DNA from: an uncultured Synechococcus sp. | GTDB taxonomy: Bacteria > Cyanobacteriota > Cyanobacteriia > Phormidesmidales > Phormidesmidaceae | Assembly: GCA_937911865.1 (NCBI GenBank) | Contig: CALDSK010000144.1 | Coordinates: forward strand, 1-64,000 | DNA length: 64,000 bases | Direction of reading: 5' to 3' | Shown here: piece after piece, positions 26,502 through 36,795 of the stretch | How positions within the stretch are numbered: the stretch's first letter is position 1 | How the letters are laid out: each line of letters begins with the position of its first letter | Translations under genes and position numbers: made by a program | Notes under the pieces: generated by a model | The model's database searches: none | Told to the model about the DNA's origin: nothing | The model's input: the letters and a program-made list of their open reading frames with translations, nothing else

Positions 26502-29306
26502 CTAAATCAAATTCAGCTCCGCAGCTCTTTTCACGGCGGCTCGACGATTGGTGACATTGAGTTTGCTGTAAATACGCTTGGTATGGGTGCGCACGGTACT
26601 CAAAGCAACGACCAGTTCACGGGCGATTTCGGGGCCAGAGAGTTCGGTGTTAAGTAATCGGATAACTTCCAGCTCCCGTTGGCTGAGGGGTTCAAGCAGC
26701 GTTTGAGCAGAAGGGCCAGCAGCGGGCACATTGCCTTGCGGCTGAGCCCAAGTTGCTAATGCGGCCAATAGCCGATGGGTGTAGGTAGGTGTGATGTCGC
26801 GAGCTGTGGCCTCTCGCAGCAGTCGTGCCATTGGTGTGCCACAGTCTGCAAAGAGTCGCACATAGCCCTCCGGTTCGGCCAGGGTTAAGGCCCTTTCTAG
26901 CGATGCGATCGCAGCCAACAGATCACCCTGGGCCTCTCTCGCCAGCGCCAGCACCACCAGAATTTTGATGATACTAGCAGTGCGCTCTTGGGCCTCTGCG
27001 GCGCTCAGCAGTCGAGTCAGGAGGCCAATGACCCGAGGCATTACCGCGCCTGCGCCATTGCGCCTGTCGCCATTGCACCTGTACTGAGTGATCTCAACTC
27101 TGGCCAGAGTCAGGTGTTCATATTCGTGTAGATAGCTCGGCGGGTCGTCCACCGACAAACCGCACTCTCGCACCCAGCTCTGCGCTTCAGCTAGCTTCCC
27201 CTGCCGTAACCACCACCGAACCTTTAAAGCCTCGATCGGGCACACATCTGGAACTGGAATAGACGTTTGGGAATAGATCCGCTCAGCCTCACAAAGCTGC
27301 TTCAGGGCGGTCTCCAAATCGCCCTCAGCGGACTTTAATCGCGCCTGCACCACCCGCCAAAGATACTCAACGCCCGATAGTGAAGCCTGCTGGCATAGCA
27401 TTTCGCCGCTCAGCAGCAGCTGGCGAGCAGCCTCCAGATCGCCTTGTTCGTAGCGCACTTCGCTCAAGGCCAAATACAGTTCTGGCGTGCCTGCTCGCAC
27501 TGGGTCGCCCTGCGCTGTCGCCAGCTGTAAGGACTGCTCACAAAGATGGATTGCCCGGTGGAGACACCCCTGGGCAAGGCTCATCTGTGCCAAGATCAAG
27601 GTGCCACCAATGGCAATTTGAGTGAGGCCCATCTGCTTGAAAATTGCCAGCCCCTCAGCAAAGGAACGGTAGCCAGCTTCTGGCCTGCCGCTGCTCCAGT
27701 AGGCAAGCCCAAGCAGGGCTGCAGTTGTGCCTCGCTCGTATTGCTCATCGTCTGGCAACAGTTCGAGGGCTCGCTGAGCGTGAATCACCGTGCCAGACAC
27801 GTCCCCTAGCGCTTGAGCCCGATACGCACGGGCATTGGCAATGGCAGCCGGTAAAGCCCGCAGTTGTGCGTCGTCTGTGAAAACTGTCCCAAGCGCTATT
27901 GGCCCAACCGCTGGCGGCCCCTGTGAGTTTGTGGTGATGTCTACTCCAATGTCTACTCTCAGACATCGTTCTGCGTCTTGCAGGCGGGATTCAACCGCGT
28001 CTAACTGGCCATCGTTCAACAAGACGAGGGCGTAGGCAACGCTGAGGACAGGCCGGTTGCGAATCAGAGCGTCAGGGAGTGACGTAATCCAACCCAGTAC
28101 AGTGGTTTCTCGCTGTCGCTGTCGCATGGTAGGCCACACCTGCTCAATTAGACCTGCCGCGCGCTCAAAATCCTGGGCAGTTAGGGCATGACGAATGGCC
28201 TCAGAGAACAGATCATGCCGCTCATACCATTCACTGGCTCGTCTGTGTAGCCTGGGTAGGCGTTCTGGCCACACCATCAAGGCATGGGCTTGGATAACAT
28301 CGGCAAATAGATGATGGTAACGGTACCACTGACGCTTGTTATCTAGCGGAATCAGAAACAGATTGCCACGCTCTAGCGTTTCCAACATACTCTGGCTGCC
28401 GTTTTGGTCAGTGACGGCATCACAGAGAGAACCGCTCAAACGCTCCAAAATCGCTGTTTGCAGCAAAAAGTGACGGACGCGATCGGGCTGCCGCTGCAAG
28501 ACTTCTTCTAGCAAATAGTCCACGATATAACGATCGTCTCCCGAAAAAGCCGCCACAAAATCAGCAGCGTCCTCACGTCCTTGTAGAGATAGCGCCGCGA
28601 GTTGCAGCCCTACGATCCAACCTTCGGTCCGCTGCTCCAAAGCAGAAACGTCTGCTGCCGAAATCTTTAATCCCATCACCTGATTTAGAAAAGCGGCAGC
28701 TTCGTCTGGTGTGAACCGCAGGTCGCTTACCCTAAGCTCGGTCAATTCTTTGTGAGATCTTAAACGTGCCAGAGATAGAGGCGGGTCAGCGCGGCTGGCA
28801 ATAATCAAATGCACCTGGGGCGGCAAATGACTAAGCAAAAAGCCAATCCCATCATGAATAGCCTGAACTGCGATCGCATGGTAATCATCAAGAATCAGAA
28901 CAAAATCTTCTTCAACGGTAGTCAGTTCATTGATCAGCATCATCAAGACCGACTCAATGGGAGGAGGTTGTGGTGATTGCAGCAACGCGAGTGAGCGCTC
29001 GCCCAAATTGGGTCGAATTTTGCGTAGAGCCGTGATCAGGTAGGCCCAAAAAACAGCCGGATCATTGTCACTCTGGTCTAAAGAAACCCAGGAAACAGAA
29101 TGGGTGGATACGGTTTCCACCCATTCTGCTAGCAGTGTCGTTTTGCCAAAACCGGCTGGGGCTGAGACCAGTGTTAGTTTGCGCTTCGGGTGGATGCGAG
29201 CAATCAGTCTTGGGCGTGACACTAAGTCAGCAGACCATTTCGGGAGATAAAGCTTGGTCTCCAAGAGAGGGAGTTCTGAAGTAGTCGGTCTCGCCGAGAC
29301 AGTCAT
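26502..29306 (-). CDS. LuxR family ATP-dependent regulator (MalT/LAL type)
   Basis: 934-residue large ATP-binding LuxR (LAL) regulator. The N-terminal NTPase domain has a Walker A (SAPAGFGKTTLLAEW, about 49-63) and a Walker-B-like LILDDYH near 140, followed by a STAND-type winged-helix region. The middle (about 400-800) is made of TPR-like helical repeats. The C-terminal LuxR helix-turn-helix (about 865-930) has LSQRELEVIRLL and STVRTHTKRIYSKLNV. MalT-type regulators bind an inducer via the TPR arm and ATP, then activate nearby genes. The only nearby co-directional gene is the crippled methyltransferase. Confidence 0.92.
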   Translation of the reverse strand: MTVSARPTTSELPLLETKLYLPKWSADLVSRPRLIARIHPKRKLTLVSAPAGFGKTTLLAEWVETVSTHSVSWVSLDQSDNDPAVFWAYLITALRKIRPNLGERSLALLQSPQPPPIESVLMMLINELTTVEEDFVLILDDYHAIAVQAIHDGIGFLLSHLPPQVHLIIASRADPPLSLARLRSHKELTELRVSDLRFTPDEAAAFLNQVMGLKISAADVSALEQRTEGWIVGLQLAALSLQGREDAADFVAAFSGDDRYIVDYLLEEVLQRQPDRVRHFLLQTAILERLSGSLCDAVTDQNGSQSMLETLERGNLFLIPLDNKRQWYRYHHLFADVIQAHALMVWPERLPRLHRRASEWYERHDLFSEAIRHALTAQDFERAAGLIEQVWPTMRQRQRETTVLGWITSLPDALIRNRPVLSVAYALVLLNDGQLDAVESRLQDAERCLRVDIGVDITTNSQGPPAVGPIALGTVFTDDAQLRALPAAIANARAYRAQALGDVSGTVIHAQRALELLPDDEQYERGTTAALLGLAYWSSGRPEAGYRSFAEGLAIFKQMGLTQIAIGGTLILAQMSLAQGCLHRAIHLCEQSLQLATAQGDPVRAGTPELYLALSEVRYEQGDLEAARQLLLSGEMLCQQASLSGVEYLWRVVQARLKSAEGDLETALKQLCEAERIYSQTSIPVPDVCPIEALKVRWWLRQGKLAEAQSWVRECGLSVDDPPSYLHEYEHLTLARVEITQYRCNGDRRNGAGAVMPRVIGLLTRLLSAAEAQERTASIIKILVVLALAREAQGDLLAAIASLERALTLAEPEGYVRLFADCGTPMARLLREATARDITPTYTHRLLAALATWAQPQGNVPAAGPSAQTLLEPLSQRELEVIRLLNTELSGPEIARELVVALSTVRTHTKRIYSKLNVTNRRAAVKRAAELNLI

Positions 29307-30020
29307 GAGTATGTTTTCAGGCTTTGGGATGCCTCTTTAAAGACGGCGAATAGTTTGAATTCAGAAGGTTTTGCGCTACGCCAAGATTAGACTTTTCAGC
29401 CTCGTAATCATGTTCTCATAAGGTTGCAGGTTGGACATAAAACATTAATCTCTTCGGGGAAATAGCCCTACAGCACTGCTAGGCTTAACCATCCATCATA
29501 GGGCAACCGTCAAATCGGGCGATCGCACGAGTACAGGTACTCAGCCCAAAAGTCATCAACATCGCAAAAGAGTGTCGTTAGCGCAAGTTTTGAATACATA
29601 CACCACAAGCAATAGCCGCAGAGAGAAGCGAGCGTCGCTTCACACATTACTCTACGCAGCGTCTAAGCCTGGCACGCTGGATCTAACCAGGGTGACCAAT
29701 GCTACCGTAACAAACGGCTACAGCCGCAAATGTACTCGATACTCAGGTTAAATCTAAAATTAAGAAGCTATGACACGTTAACGATTATTACTAATGAATC
29801 AATCGTCTCTAGCGGCAACGGCTTACAAATTTATCTCTTTTAGTAGAAGTGCAAATAGTCATAAGATATAACTGTTTTGGCTGTAAAAGTGCACAACAGA
29901 AAGAGACAATCTATTAATTGGCGCAAGATTGTTGAAGAGCGACTATTCACAACAGGCAAAACAAACAGAAATACCTCACAAGATAGCAAGCTTAGTTTAT
30001 AGATTAAATCACATAGAACA

Positions 30021-30040
30021 ACAGGTCAGTTATGACCTGT
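30021..30040. promoter_or_regulatory. Perfect 20-bp dyad, candidate operator
   Basis: ACAGGTCA-GTTA-TGACCTGT, 8-bp arms without mismatch. It lies 512 bp before the start of the large exported protein. Confidence 0.55.
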
Positions 30041-30061
30041 GTCACACCAAAACTCATTTCT

Positions 30062-30100
30062 GTCAAATTACTGAAAGCCTTTATATTAAAGGCATTTGAC
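30062..30100. promoter_or_regulatory. Nested inverted repeat
   Basis: Outer arms GTCAAAT (30062-30068) and ATTTGAC (30094-30100) enclose an inner perfect dyad GCCTTTA-TAT-TAAAGGC (30077-30093). It could be an operator or an RNA structure. Confidence 0.5.
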
Positions 30101-30551
30101 TGTAGTCATAAACCCTGTATCATTTAATTCTACGTGCCGCTGCGGGTAGTGGCATAGAGTCGCTTTTAGAAAGGAACAGGATTTATTTCTTCTGTTGCTT
30201 CCTATCAGAATGCCTTTTTGATATCTATACACAAATATCAATTGATTTCACATTTCAAGAAAACGCCTGAAGCGACCTGTACAAGAGCATTTCAGGCCCA
30301 CCTTGAAGTATAGACAATTAGACAACAGTCACACTTTAGAGAGACATTTCCTAAAGAAAAATTCGCCTGAAACCCTTTCACATTCTGGGCTTCAGCCATA
30401 TACACGGCTGTTCTAGTTGAATTCAAACATCAAAAAAGCTTGCAGAAACGGCGCTATCTTCAATGAAGAGTTTTCAATATTGCCCCCAAGACAAATAGAG
30501 TCCTCTGTTCGTCCTTTATTGAAAACCAACAATTAATCACCAGGTGCTCTT

Positions 30552-33503
30552 ATGAATCCCCTCTTTCAAGCATTGACTTATCAGTTTTCTCCCGCTGGTG
30601 CTGACGCTCACGCGGCAAACAGCAGCTCACCTAAAGGTAAACGCTCGACCGCTACAGCGCTTGCTTTTCTGATGGTGACCTGTGGCCTAGCGCTAAGTTC
30701 TAAAGAGGCGATCGCACAAACAACGTCGTCGGCTCCTATCACCCGAGATGCGGCCAGCGGCGCGCTCCAGGTAGATAACAATGCCTTTGACATTCAAACA
30801 GGAGCCCTGGAAAACACCTCTAATATTCCTATTCCTACTCAGCTCCCGGCGCACACAAGAGAAGGCGAAGCGCAGCCCACCAACCGAGAGATCCTCGCGC
30901 CCAACACCATAGAAATCTCGCCCGATGTGGACTACATCGACCAGGCGGTGAACGCAGCCGCCCGCAACGAAGGTAAAACAGGCGACTACCAGGTAAAGCT
31001 AGACGCACTGCAATTCACCACCGAGTTCGAAATCATACAAAGTCCTGGAAATCACAGATTTGGCCAAGGCATCGAAGTCACCGTCTCTGATGAAAATGGT
31101 CCAACCTTCAGCAGCGAGTCTACCTTTGTGAGAGGCGGGGGCATTCGTATCGGCCCTGATAGCGAAGCACTTCCTGAATCAGGGCAAATTAGCGTCTCCT
31201 ACGGTGCCAACGAAACGGTTGAACTCCGCGTACTCAATCTCAGAGCCGATGGCGCAGATCCAGAAGAGTCCGGCATTTACCTGTCAGAAGAAGGCGAGTT
31301 TGTTGTCGAAGATGCGCAGCGCGGCGGCGACCGTGACTTTAACGACGGTGAGTATACTCAAGTTTCTAGCGGACGCGGTGAGGCTGAAGCGCTATCGCAA
31401 GATGAAAATAGGACCGTTAGAACCCGAGTCAGAGAAAGAGAGCTAGACCCAGAGGTCAGAACAGAAGAGATCGTTGCAGAAGCGATCGTCGAAAATATTG
31501 TCAGCGCTGATAATGCCGCTGTTGAGGAAAGAGACTTTGGCGAAGTCGAAACAGCCAGCACTCAGCCAACCGCGCAGGTCTTGGGGCATGCTACAGGGGC
31601 AACTACTGCGACTGGCCAGCAGCTGACCTACAGCCGCTACGCAGGCAACAGCCAAATTCGAGCTGGCAGCGACGGCGTTGGCATGACCGGTCAGCTAAAG
31701 CCGCTGATTAATAATCCAAATGCCGCACCAACGCTCCTCACCGGTAACTTGACCTTTAATCCCTTCTTGGGTGACAACACCGCCGGACTAACAGGCTCTA
31801 TCGGCGTCAATCAGTTCCTCAATCGCACGCATCGGCTCGCAACTGATGCAGCGGGCAATGTTATCGAAGATCCAAGCGGCAGCGGCGCACCGCTGGTCGA
31901 ACCAGCGGGTCTGCTCAGCAATCGCCGTCTAGTTGGCTACGTCCCTTCTGAACCTGCCAACACTGTTGCGGGAGGCAAACTAGGCGAGCAGCTATTTCCA
32001 ACGAACGGAATTTTTGAGATTCCTGAGAATCAGGCAATCGTTATTTCTCCGGCAGACTCACAGACAGTCGGTCGTGGCAATGCTGCCTACACCAACAACG
32101 TAGGCGGAATCTTAATTGAAGCCAATGACGGCAGCCTCGATTTTGTCCCCCAGTGGACACAAGCGGGCTACGCCCAGTCACCTATCACACTAGAAGCAGG
32201 CGAAGCTACAAAAGTAATTTATGCACTGGTCCCTCAACAGGCAGGACAGGCGCTAACTCTAGGTGAGAACTATCCTGTACAGGAGGGCGCTAATGGCTAC
32301 GAAATTGCAGCGGGCGGCTTCTCGATTATTTCCGCGGACAAGCAGCCCCAAAACTTTGTGGCCGAAACGGCAACAGTTTACGCCGTAGAAGATACGCTGC
32401 CCGGCAACAACGCCATTACTGAGTTGTTCAATGGTATCCGGGGCGTTTACGCAGAAGAAACAGGTGGAGAGCGCATGCCGACGGTTGATGTAACCGTAGC
32501 AGACGAGGTTGATGCTCGCGTTGGCAACCAGCTGTTTCCCGTAAATACCGTAGCGGTCCTTCCGGGCCAGGCAGCTTACGCCAGAACGACTAGAGCCGCT
32601 GGCCTTTATCTAAGCGGGTCGCTTACAGGCGGCATTGGCAACCAGCGCGACACTGTCCGTCAGCTGGATGTTGAGATGGATAGCGTTACCAGTGAATTTC
32701 TCACGCAGCGAACAGTTAATACCTTTATCACACCAATCACTCAAAGAGACACCATCACCCGAGAGCGCATAGCAACTACTCAAACTAGCAGTACAGCCTT
32801 CTTTGATATTGACAATGCGGGCGAGCTGACTAACGTAAATTTCGTGGACGGCGAGCGTGAGGTCATTGACGTCTCTAATACAGTGATAGACCGCAAGCGC
32901 GAAATTATTAAAGGAGAAGAAATGCTGGTTAGCGCTGACACAGAAGAGACTATCGAGCTGCTGAGCACTGAAATGGTAGAGAGCGATCGCACCACAGAAG
33001 GCCATAACTCAGACAGCTACGCCAACTTCTCTGCGGTGCAGGGCGAGCTAGCACTAGGCGGCGTGCTGAATTTTGGCAACACCCCTTGGACATCAGCTGC
33101 CAACACCGTACGCGCTGAGCTGTTTGCTCAAGAGACTGTCTTCGGGCGCAGCGATGACGGCATAGAAACCGGCTGGCGAGCAGAAGCGATTTTTCATCCC
33201 TTTGGTGAAGTCCAAAAAGAGGCCTATCAATTCGATAGTGCGGGTAATGTTGTCCCTGTTTTCAGAACTCAGCCTGTGCTTGACGCCAGCGGTCAACAGA
33301 TTTTGGAAACGCTGACAGATACGAGTGGGGAGCTTGTAGAAGTGGGTGTCAATGAGTTTGTCACAGATGAAGCGGGCGATCGCATTGCGCAAACCGTCGG
33401 CACTGGCGAAGCCAAAGGTCCGGGCATCTACCTACGCGCACAAGATACCTTTAGCGACGGCGAAGGTGTTGTTATTGCTGGCGGCTTCCAGCTATCTTTC
33501 TAA
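30552..33503 (+). CDS. Large putative outer-membrane protein, unknown family
   Basis: 983 residues. A signal peptide with an extended basic N-region (KGKR at about 28-31, hydrophobic core about 35-50, cleavage after AIAQ) directs export. A Glu/Arg-rich, likely helical segment lies at about 265-335. The rest is beta-rich with many Gly/Asn turns. The segment after about 380 contains strand-like repeats (LTYSRYAGNSQIRAG, GNLTFNPFLGDNTAGLTGS) and the chain ends GGFQLSF, a terminal Phe with alternating hydrophobics, which is the usual outer-membrane barrel targeting signal. I do not recognise the family; a cyanobacterium-restricted surface or barrel protein is the best description. Long structured leader upstream; no operon partner. 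Confidence 0.75.
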   Translation: MNPLFQALTYQFSPAGADAHAANSSSPKGKRSTATALAFLMVTCGLALSSKEAIAQTTSSAPITRDAASGALQVDNNAFDIQTGALENTSNIPIPTQLPAHTREGEAQPTNREILAPNTIEISPDVDYIDQAVNAAARNEGKTGDYQVKLDALQFTTEFEIIQSPGNHRFGQGIEVTVSDENGPTFSSESTFVRGGGIRIGPDSEALPESGQISVSYGANETVELRVLNLRADGADPEESGIYLSEEGEFVVEDAQRGGDRDFNDGEYTQVSSGRGEAEALSQDENRTVRTRVRERELDPEVRTEEIVAEAIVENIVSADNAAVEERDFGEVETASTQPTAQVLGHATGATTATGQQLTYSRYAGNSQIRAGSDGVGMTGQLKPLINNPNAAPTLLTGNLTFNPFLGDNTAGLTGSIGVNQFLNRTHRLATDAAGNVIEDPSGSGAPLVEPAGLLSNRRLVGYVPSEPANTVAGGKLGEQLFPTNGIFEIPENQAIVISPADSQTVGRGNAAYTNNVGGILIEANDGSLDFVPQWTQAGYAQSPITLEAGEATKVIYALVPQQAGQALTLGENYPVQEGANGYEIAAGGFSIISADKQPQNFVAETATVYAVEDTLPGNNAITELFNGIRGVYAEETGGERMPTVDVTVADEVDARVGNQLFPVNTVAVLPGQAAYARTTRAAGLYLSGSLTGGIGNQRDTVRQLDVEMDSVTSEFLTQRTVNTFITPITQRDTITRERIATTQTSSTAFFDIDNAGELTNVNFVDGEREVIDVSNTVIDRKREIIKGEEMLVSADTEETIELLSTEMVESDRTTEGHNSDSYANFSAVQGELALGGVLNFGNTPWTSAANTVRAELFAQETVFGRSDDGIETGWRAEAIFHPFGEVQKEAYQFDSAGNVVPVFRTQPVLDASGQQILETLTDTSGELVEVGVNEFVTDEAGDRIAQTVGTGEAKGPGIYLRAQDTFSDGEGVVIAGGFQLSF

Positions 33504-33640
33504 AGATATCAAGCTTGTCTCTGACTGATGCCCATTCAGTCTTACAGCCTGGCAGCTAAAACCTGCTGGGCTGTAGCTTTGCTGGGGCGCAGCTTTAAAG
33601 GAGAATAGCTTGCTAACCACGACCGAAACACTAACTGTTA

Positions 33641-35167
33641 TCAGCCGCGAGAGTTAGACATCAGAAATGGCGACAGCTCGGGCACGGGCCAGCTACCGTA
33701 CCACCGCACCATATGCGGACGTATAGCTCTCGCCAGAGCGCGATAGTCTAGACGGTCGGGCTGAGTGGCCAAACGCTCGGCCAGTAATTGCCCTACTTCT
33801 ACTAGGTCGAACTTAGTCGGACTGCCCTCCTCTAGCACAATCTCACCGTTGACCATTACGGTATCCACATCCGACTGACGTGCGCGCATCATCACAACAG
33901 ACATCGGATCTGCCTCCGGCGCTATCCACGGCCAAGTCAGACATTCGCAGTTCACCAGCACCAAATCCGCCTTATAGCCAGGCGCTATTTTGCCAATTTG
34001 ATGCTCTTTGCCCATCAGCCGGGCACCCCCTACCGTCGCAATTTGAAAAATCTCTTCAAATGTTGGCACGCTGTCTTCTATTTGCGGCGATCGCTGCAAC
34101 CGAGCCGCTAGCCGCATCTCTGTAAACATATCCTCATCGTCATTCAGGGTCGTCCCATCCATACCTAGCCCTACCGTTACGCCTTCGGCTAGCAGAGCAT
34201 TCAGCGGTGCAACGCCCGCTCGCAGCCGCAGATTAGAACTCGGATTATGGCTAACCGCCGCGCCTGTTTCGACCAAAAGCTCAATATCTGCTTCGCTTAC
34301 CCACACCCCATGAGCCAAAGAGAACTGAGGACTCAACATACCCAACTCGTGCAGGTGCGCAATCACAGATTTGCCGTAAAACTTCGGGCCCATCTCTTTT
34401 TCATAAAAAGACTCCAAAGCGTGGGTTTGAACATGAGTGTTCAACTGATTAGCCGCTTCGACAATCTTCAGCAGCCCGTCGTCACCTACCCACTGAGGGC
34501 CTGGCGGACCAAACCAAACATCGAGCAGCGCGTGAGACTGATAGTGCTTTACCGCATCGCTTACAATCTCTAGACTCTCCGCAAGAGAAAGCCCCTGCAC
34601 CAACGGTGTCAGCGACATCACCTTTTGCTGTAGCTCGATCGGCAGCGTTGCCAAAAAAGCCTCGTCTTGCCCCTTGCCATGCACCAGCAAACTCTCGTGT
34701 CGCACCCCGGGGGTAAACGCCACTCGAATGCCAGCCTGGTCGTAGGCACTAAGGCAGCTCTGCATTTCTTGATGGCTATCTGCCACCGACCCACCCAGAC
34801 TCGCAACATCGACTACGCTCGTTACGCCGGTTTTAAGCAGGTAGGCCGCACTCAACAGCGTCCGTAGTTTGGAGTCTTGCGATCGCTTAGCATTACGAGA
34901 ATACAGCCAGAGTTCTAGCAGATCGTCTTCAATACCTAGCAGAGAATTTGGTACGCCATTGCTGTGATGGTGAGCATTGACCAAGCCAGGAATAACTGCA
35001 TGATAAGAAGAGCCAATAACAGAGGCATCAGGATAGCGCTCCTGCACCTCATGCCAAGAGCCGACATCGACAATCGTATCGCCCTCAACAGCGATCGCAC
35101 CGTCGCTGATAACCTCGTCGTAGGCAAACACCCACCGCCCTCGAACCAGCTGAATCTCTGCTGTCAT
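33641..35167 (-). CDS. Metal-dependent amidohydrolase (TRZ/ATZ / cytosine deaminase-like family)
   Basis: 508-residue hydrolase of the amidohydrolase superfamily, which deaminates or dechlorinates N-heterocycles with Zn or Fe. Metal ligands are visible: H66 and H68 (NAHHHSNG), His in QTHALES near 243, His in LAHGVWVSEADI near 280, and the Asp in GLGMDGTTLNDDEDM. The N- and C-terminal beta-sandwich pieces typical of the fold flank the barrel. The neighbouring permease is of the cytosine/purine type, so a pyrimidine, purine or related ring is the likely substrate. It is last in the presumed unit oxidoreductase-permease-amidohydrolase. Confidence 0.87.
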   Translation of the reverse strand: MTAEIQLVRGRWVFAYDEVISDGAIAVEGDTIVDVGSWHEVQERYPDASVIGSSYHAVIPGLVNAHHHSNGVPNSLLGIEDDLLELWLYSRNAKRSQDSKLRTLLSAAYLLKTGVTSVVDVASLGGSVADSHQEMQSCLSAYDQAGIRVAFTPGVRHESLLVHGKGQDEAFLATLPIELQQKVMSLTPLVQGLSLAESLEIVSDAVKHYQSHALLDVWFGPPGPQWVGDDGLLKIVEAANQLNTHVQTHALESFYEKEMGPKFYGKSVIAHLHELGMLSPQFSLAHGVWVSEADIELLVETGAAVSHNPSSNLRLRAGVAPLNALLAEGVTVGLGMDGTTLNDDEDMFTEMRLAARLQRSPQIEDSVPTFEEIFQIATVGGARLMGKEHQIGKIAPGYKADLVLVNCECLTWPWIAPEADPMSVVMMRARQSDVDTVMVNGEIVLEEGSPTKFDLVEVGQLLAERLATQPDRLDYRALARAIRPHMVRWYGSWPVPELSPFLMSNSRG

Positions 35168-35271
35168 TACCTACCGCCTGCAGTATTAATACCTGAAAAA
35201 TCAATTAATTAGAAATGAGAACAGCGGTGCCACTGCAGCGGCCACGCGACAGCTATTCTAACAACCCGTCC

Positions 35272-36579
35272 TCAATCGCTATACGAAGATCGAATCGGCT
35301 GAGGAATCACCCGATACAGCACGGCATATACAATTGCAGCTGTCGCAATACCGTTGACCGGGCCAATCCCTAGGCCAGCATTACCGGTAACATAGCCCAC
35401 AGCAGAACCGGCAACATAGGCAATAATTCCTGCCCAGTTAAACGCTGGAATTCGAGCTGACAGCGCAGGAAAGCGACCGCCATGTCGTAGCCAAAAATCC
35501 ACCATGACAATTCCACCAATCGGCGGAATCACCGTACCCAAAAAGATCAAATAGGTCGGTAACAGATCGTAAATACCAGAGAGCGTCAAAATCAGCGCAA
35601 ACGTGGCTCCGCCCAAAACAAACGCATGGCGCTTGTGCGTGCGAAACATATTAGCCCCCGCCACAGAAAACGCATAAATTGTATTATCCTGCGTAGTCCA
35701 CACGTTTAGAATCAACAACAGAATACCGCCTGCCAAAATTCCTTGCGTGCTCATCGCCGCCACCAAATCTTCAGAGCCGTAGACCAAAGAACAAAACGCA
35801 CCGGCAAATACCAGCACGCCATTAACCAGCAAAAAGGCGCTCAGCGTTGCCAGCACGGCGCTCTTGCCAGAATCAGCGAACCGGCTCCAGTTGGTAGACT
35901 GCGTGCCCCCAGAAATAAAAGACCCAATCACAACTGCTAGGGCTGCGCCCATATTCATTGCGCCCGTTGGTTCTGCTAGCGTTGCACTGCCAAAGTCTCG
36001 AAAAGCTAAGGTCATACTGATCGCGACCAAAATTAACATCGCAGGCACTGCCAACCGACTGAGCCAATCAATCGCGCTATAGCCAATATAAGCAGTTGCG
36101 CAAAAAGCGTAGTTAAAAAAGAATATCAGCACCACAGACAGTAGCCCAGTTGTTGGCGCATTGAAGACATCTAGCAACGCCTGAACGACAATCGCAGTCG
36201 TAAAGGCGTACCAGCCAATTTGAGTGAACCCCAGTACAAAATCAACCCAGCGCGAACCCACGTTACCAAAGCTAAAGCGAGCCATCAGAACCGTAGACAG
36301 TCCGCTTACAGAGGCGATATAGCCAAGCGCGGCGCAGTAAGCACCCAGAATCAGATTGCCGATGAGAATAACCGCAACCAGCTGCGGAAAGCTAAATGCA
36401 GGCCCGATTGTTCCGCCAGCGAACAGAGTTGTTGAGGTCAACGCAAACCCCATCAACAACAGAGACAGTGACCAAAAAGGCTTGCGGTCTGAGAAGGGAA
36501 CCGCGCTCAGTGGATAATCTTCAGCAGCAGATTTTTCAACAGACTCTGACGTGATAGGGGGCTTAGTAGACAGTGACAT
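35272..36579 (-). CDS. NCS1 family permease (cytosine permease-like)
   Basis: 435-residue transporter with about 12 helices. Resemblance is to cytosine/purine/allantoin permeases of the NCS1 family (CodB-like), which co-transport nucleobases or hydantoins with Na+ or H+. Family-like segments are the SRWVDFVLGFTQIGWYAF region near 110-127 and the GTQSTNWSRFADSGKSA segment near 225-241. It lies 104 bp upstream of the amidohydrolase on the same strand, supporting an import-and-deaminate unit. Substrate is not defined by sequence. Confidence 0.88.
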   Translation of the reverse strand: MSLSTKPPITSESVEKSAAEDYPLSAVPFSDRKPFWSLSLLLMGFALTSTTLFAGGTIGPAFSFPQLVAVILIGNLILGAYCAALGYIASVSGLSTVLMARFSFGNVGSRWVDFVLGFTQIGWYAFTTAIVVQALLDVFNAPTTGLLSVVLIFFFNYAFCATAYIGYSAIDWLSRLAVPAMLILVAISMTLAFRDFGSATLAEPTGAMNMGAALAVVIGSFISGGTQSTNWSRFADSGKSAVLATLSAFLLVNGVLVFAGAFCSLVYGSEDLVAAMSTQGILAGGILLLILNVWTTQDNTIYAFSVAGANMFRTHKRHAFVLGGATFALILTLSGIYDLLPTYLIFLGTVIPPIGGIVMVDFWLRHGGRFPALSARIPAFNWAGIIAYVAGSAVGYVTGNAGLGIGPVNGIATAAIVYAVLYRVIPQPIRSSYSD

Positions 36580-36607
36580 TGATTTTGCGTGGCCTCCTCG
36601 GCTCTAT

Positions 36608-36637
36608 AGCAACACAGGCTTAAGCAACACAGGCTTA
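36608..36637. repeat. 15-bp tandem duplication
   Basis: AGCAACACAGGCTTA twice, exactly, at 36608-36622 and 36623-36637, in the gap between the oxidoreductase and permease genes. Confidence 0.9.
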
Positions 36638-36795
36638 ACGGCAATCCTTCAAGGTAACCCTTCAAGGCACAACCTTAGTGGCAACACAAAAAGTGATGCC
36701 GCAAAAAATGGTTTCTTAACCAACCTTGTAAGCTTATTCACGCACGCCAGTAGTATTGAAAGATACGGCCACTGATATTTCTATACGGAATTTAA

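Larger units (their letters stand above)
29307..30551. other. 1.2-kb non-coding region upstream of the large outer-membrane protein
   Basis: No credible coding sequence. It contains two striking inverted repeats (30021-30040 and 30062-30100), and further imperfect ones around 30266-30298 (GCCTGAA/TTCAGGC). AT content rises from about 29740 on. The right part probably holds the promoter and an untranslated leader of the 983-residue protein. Confidence 0.55.
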
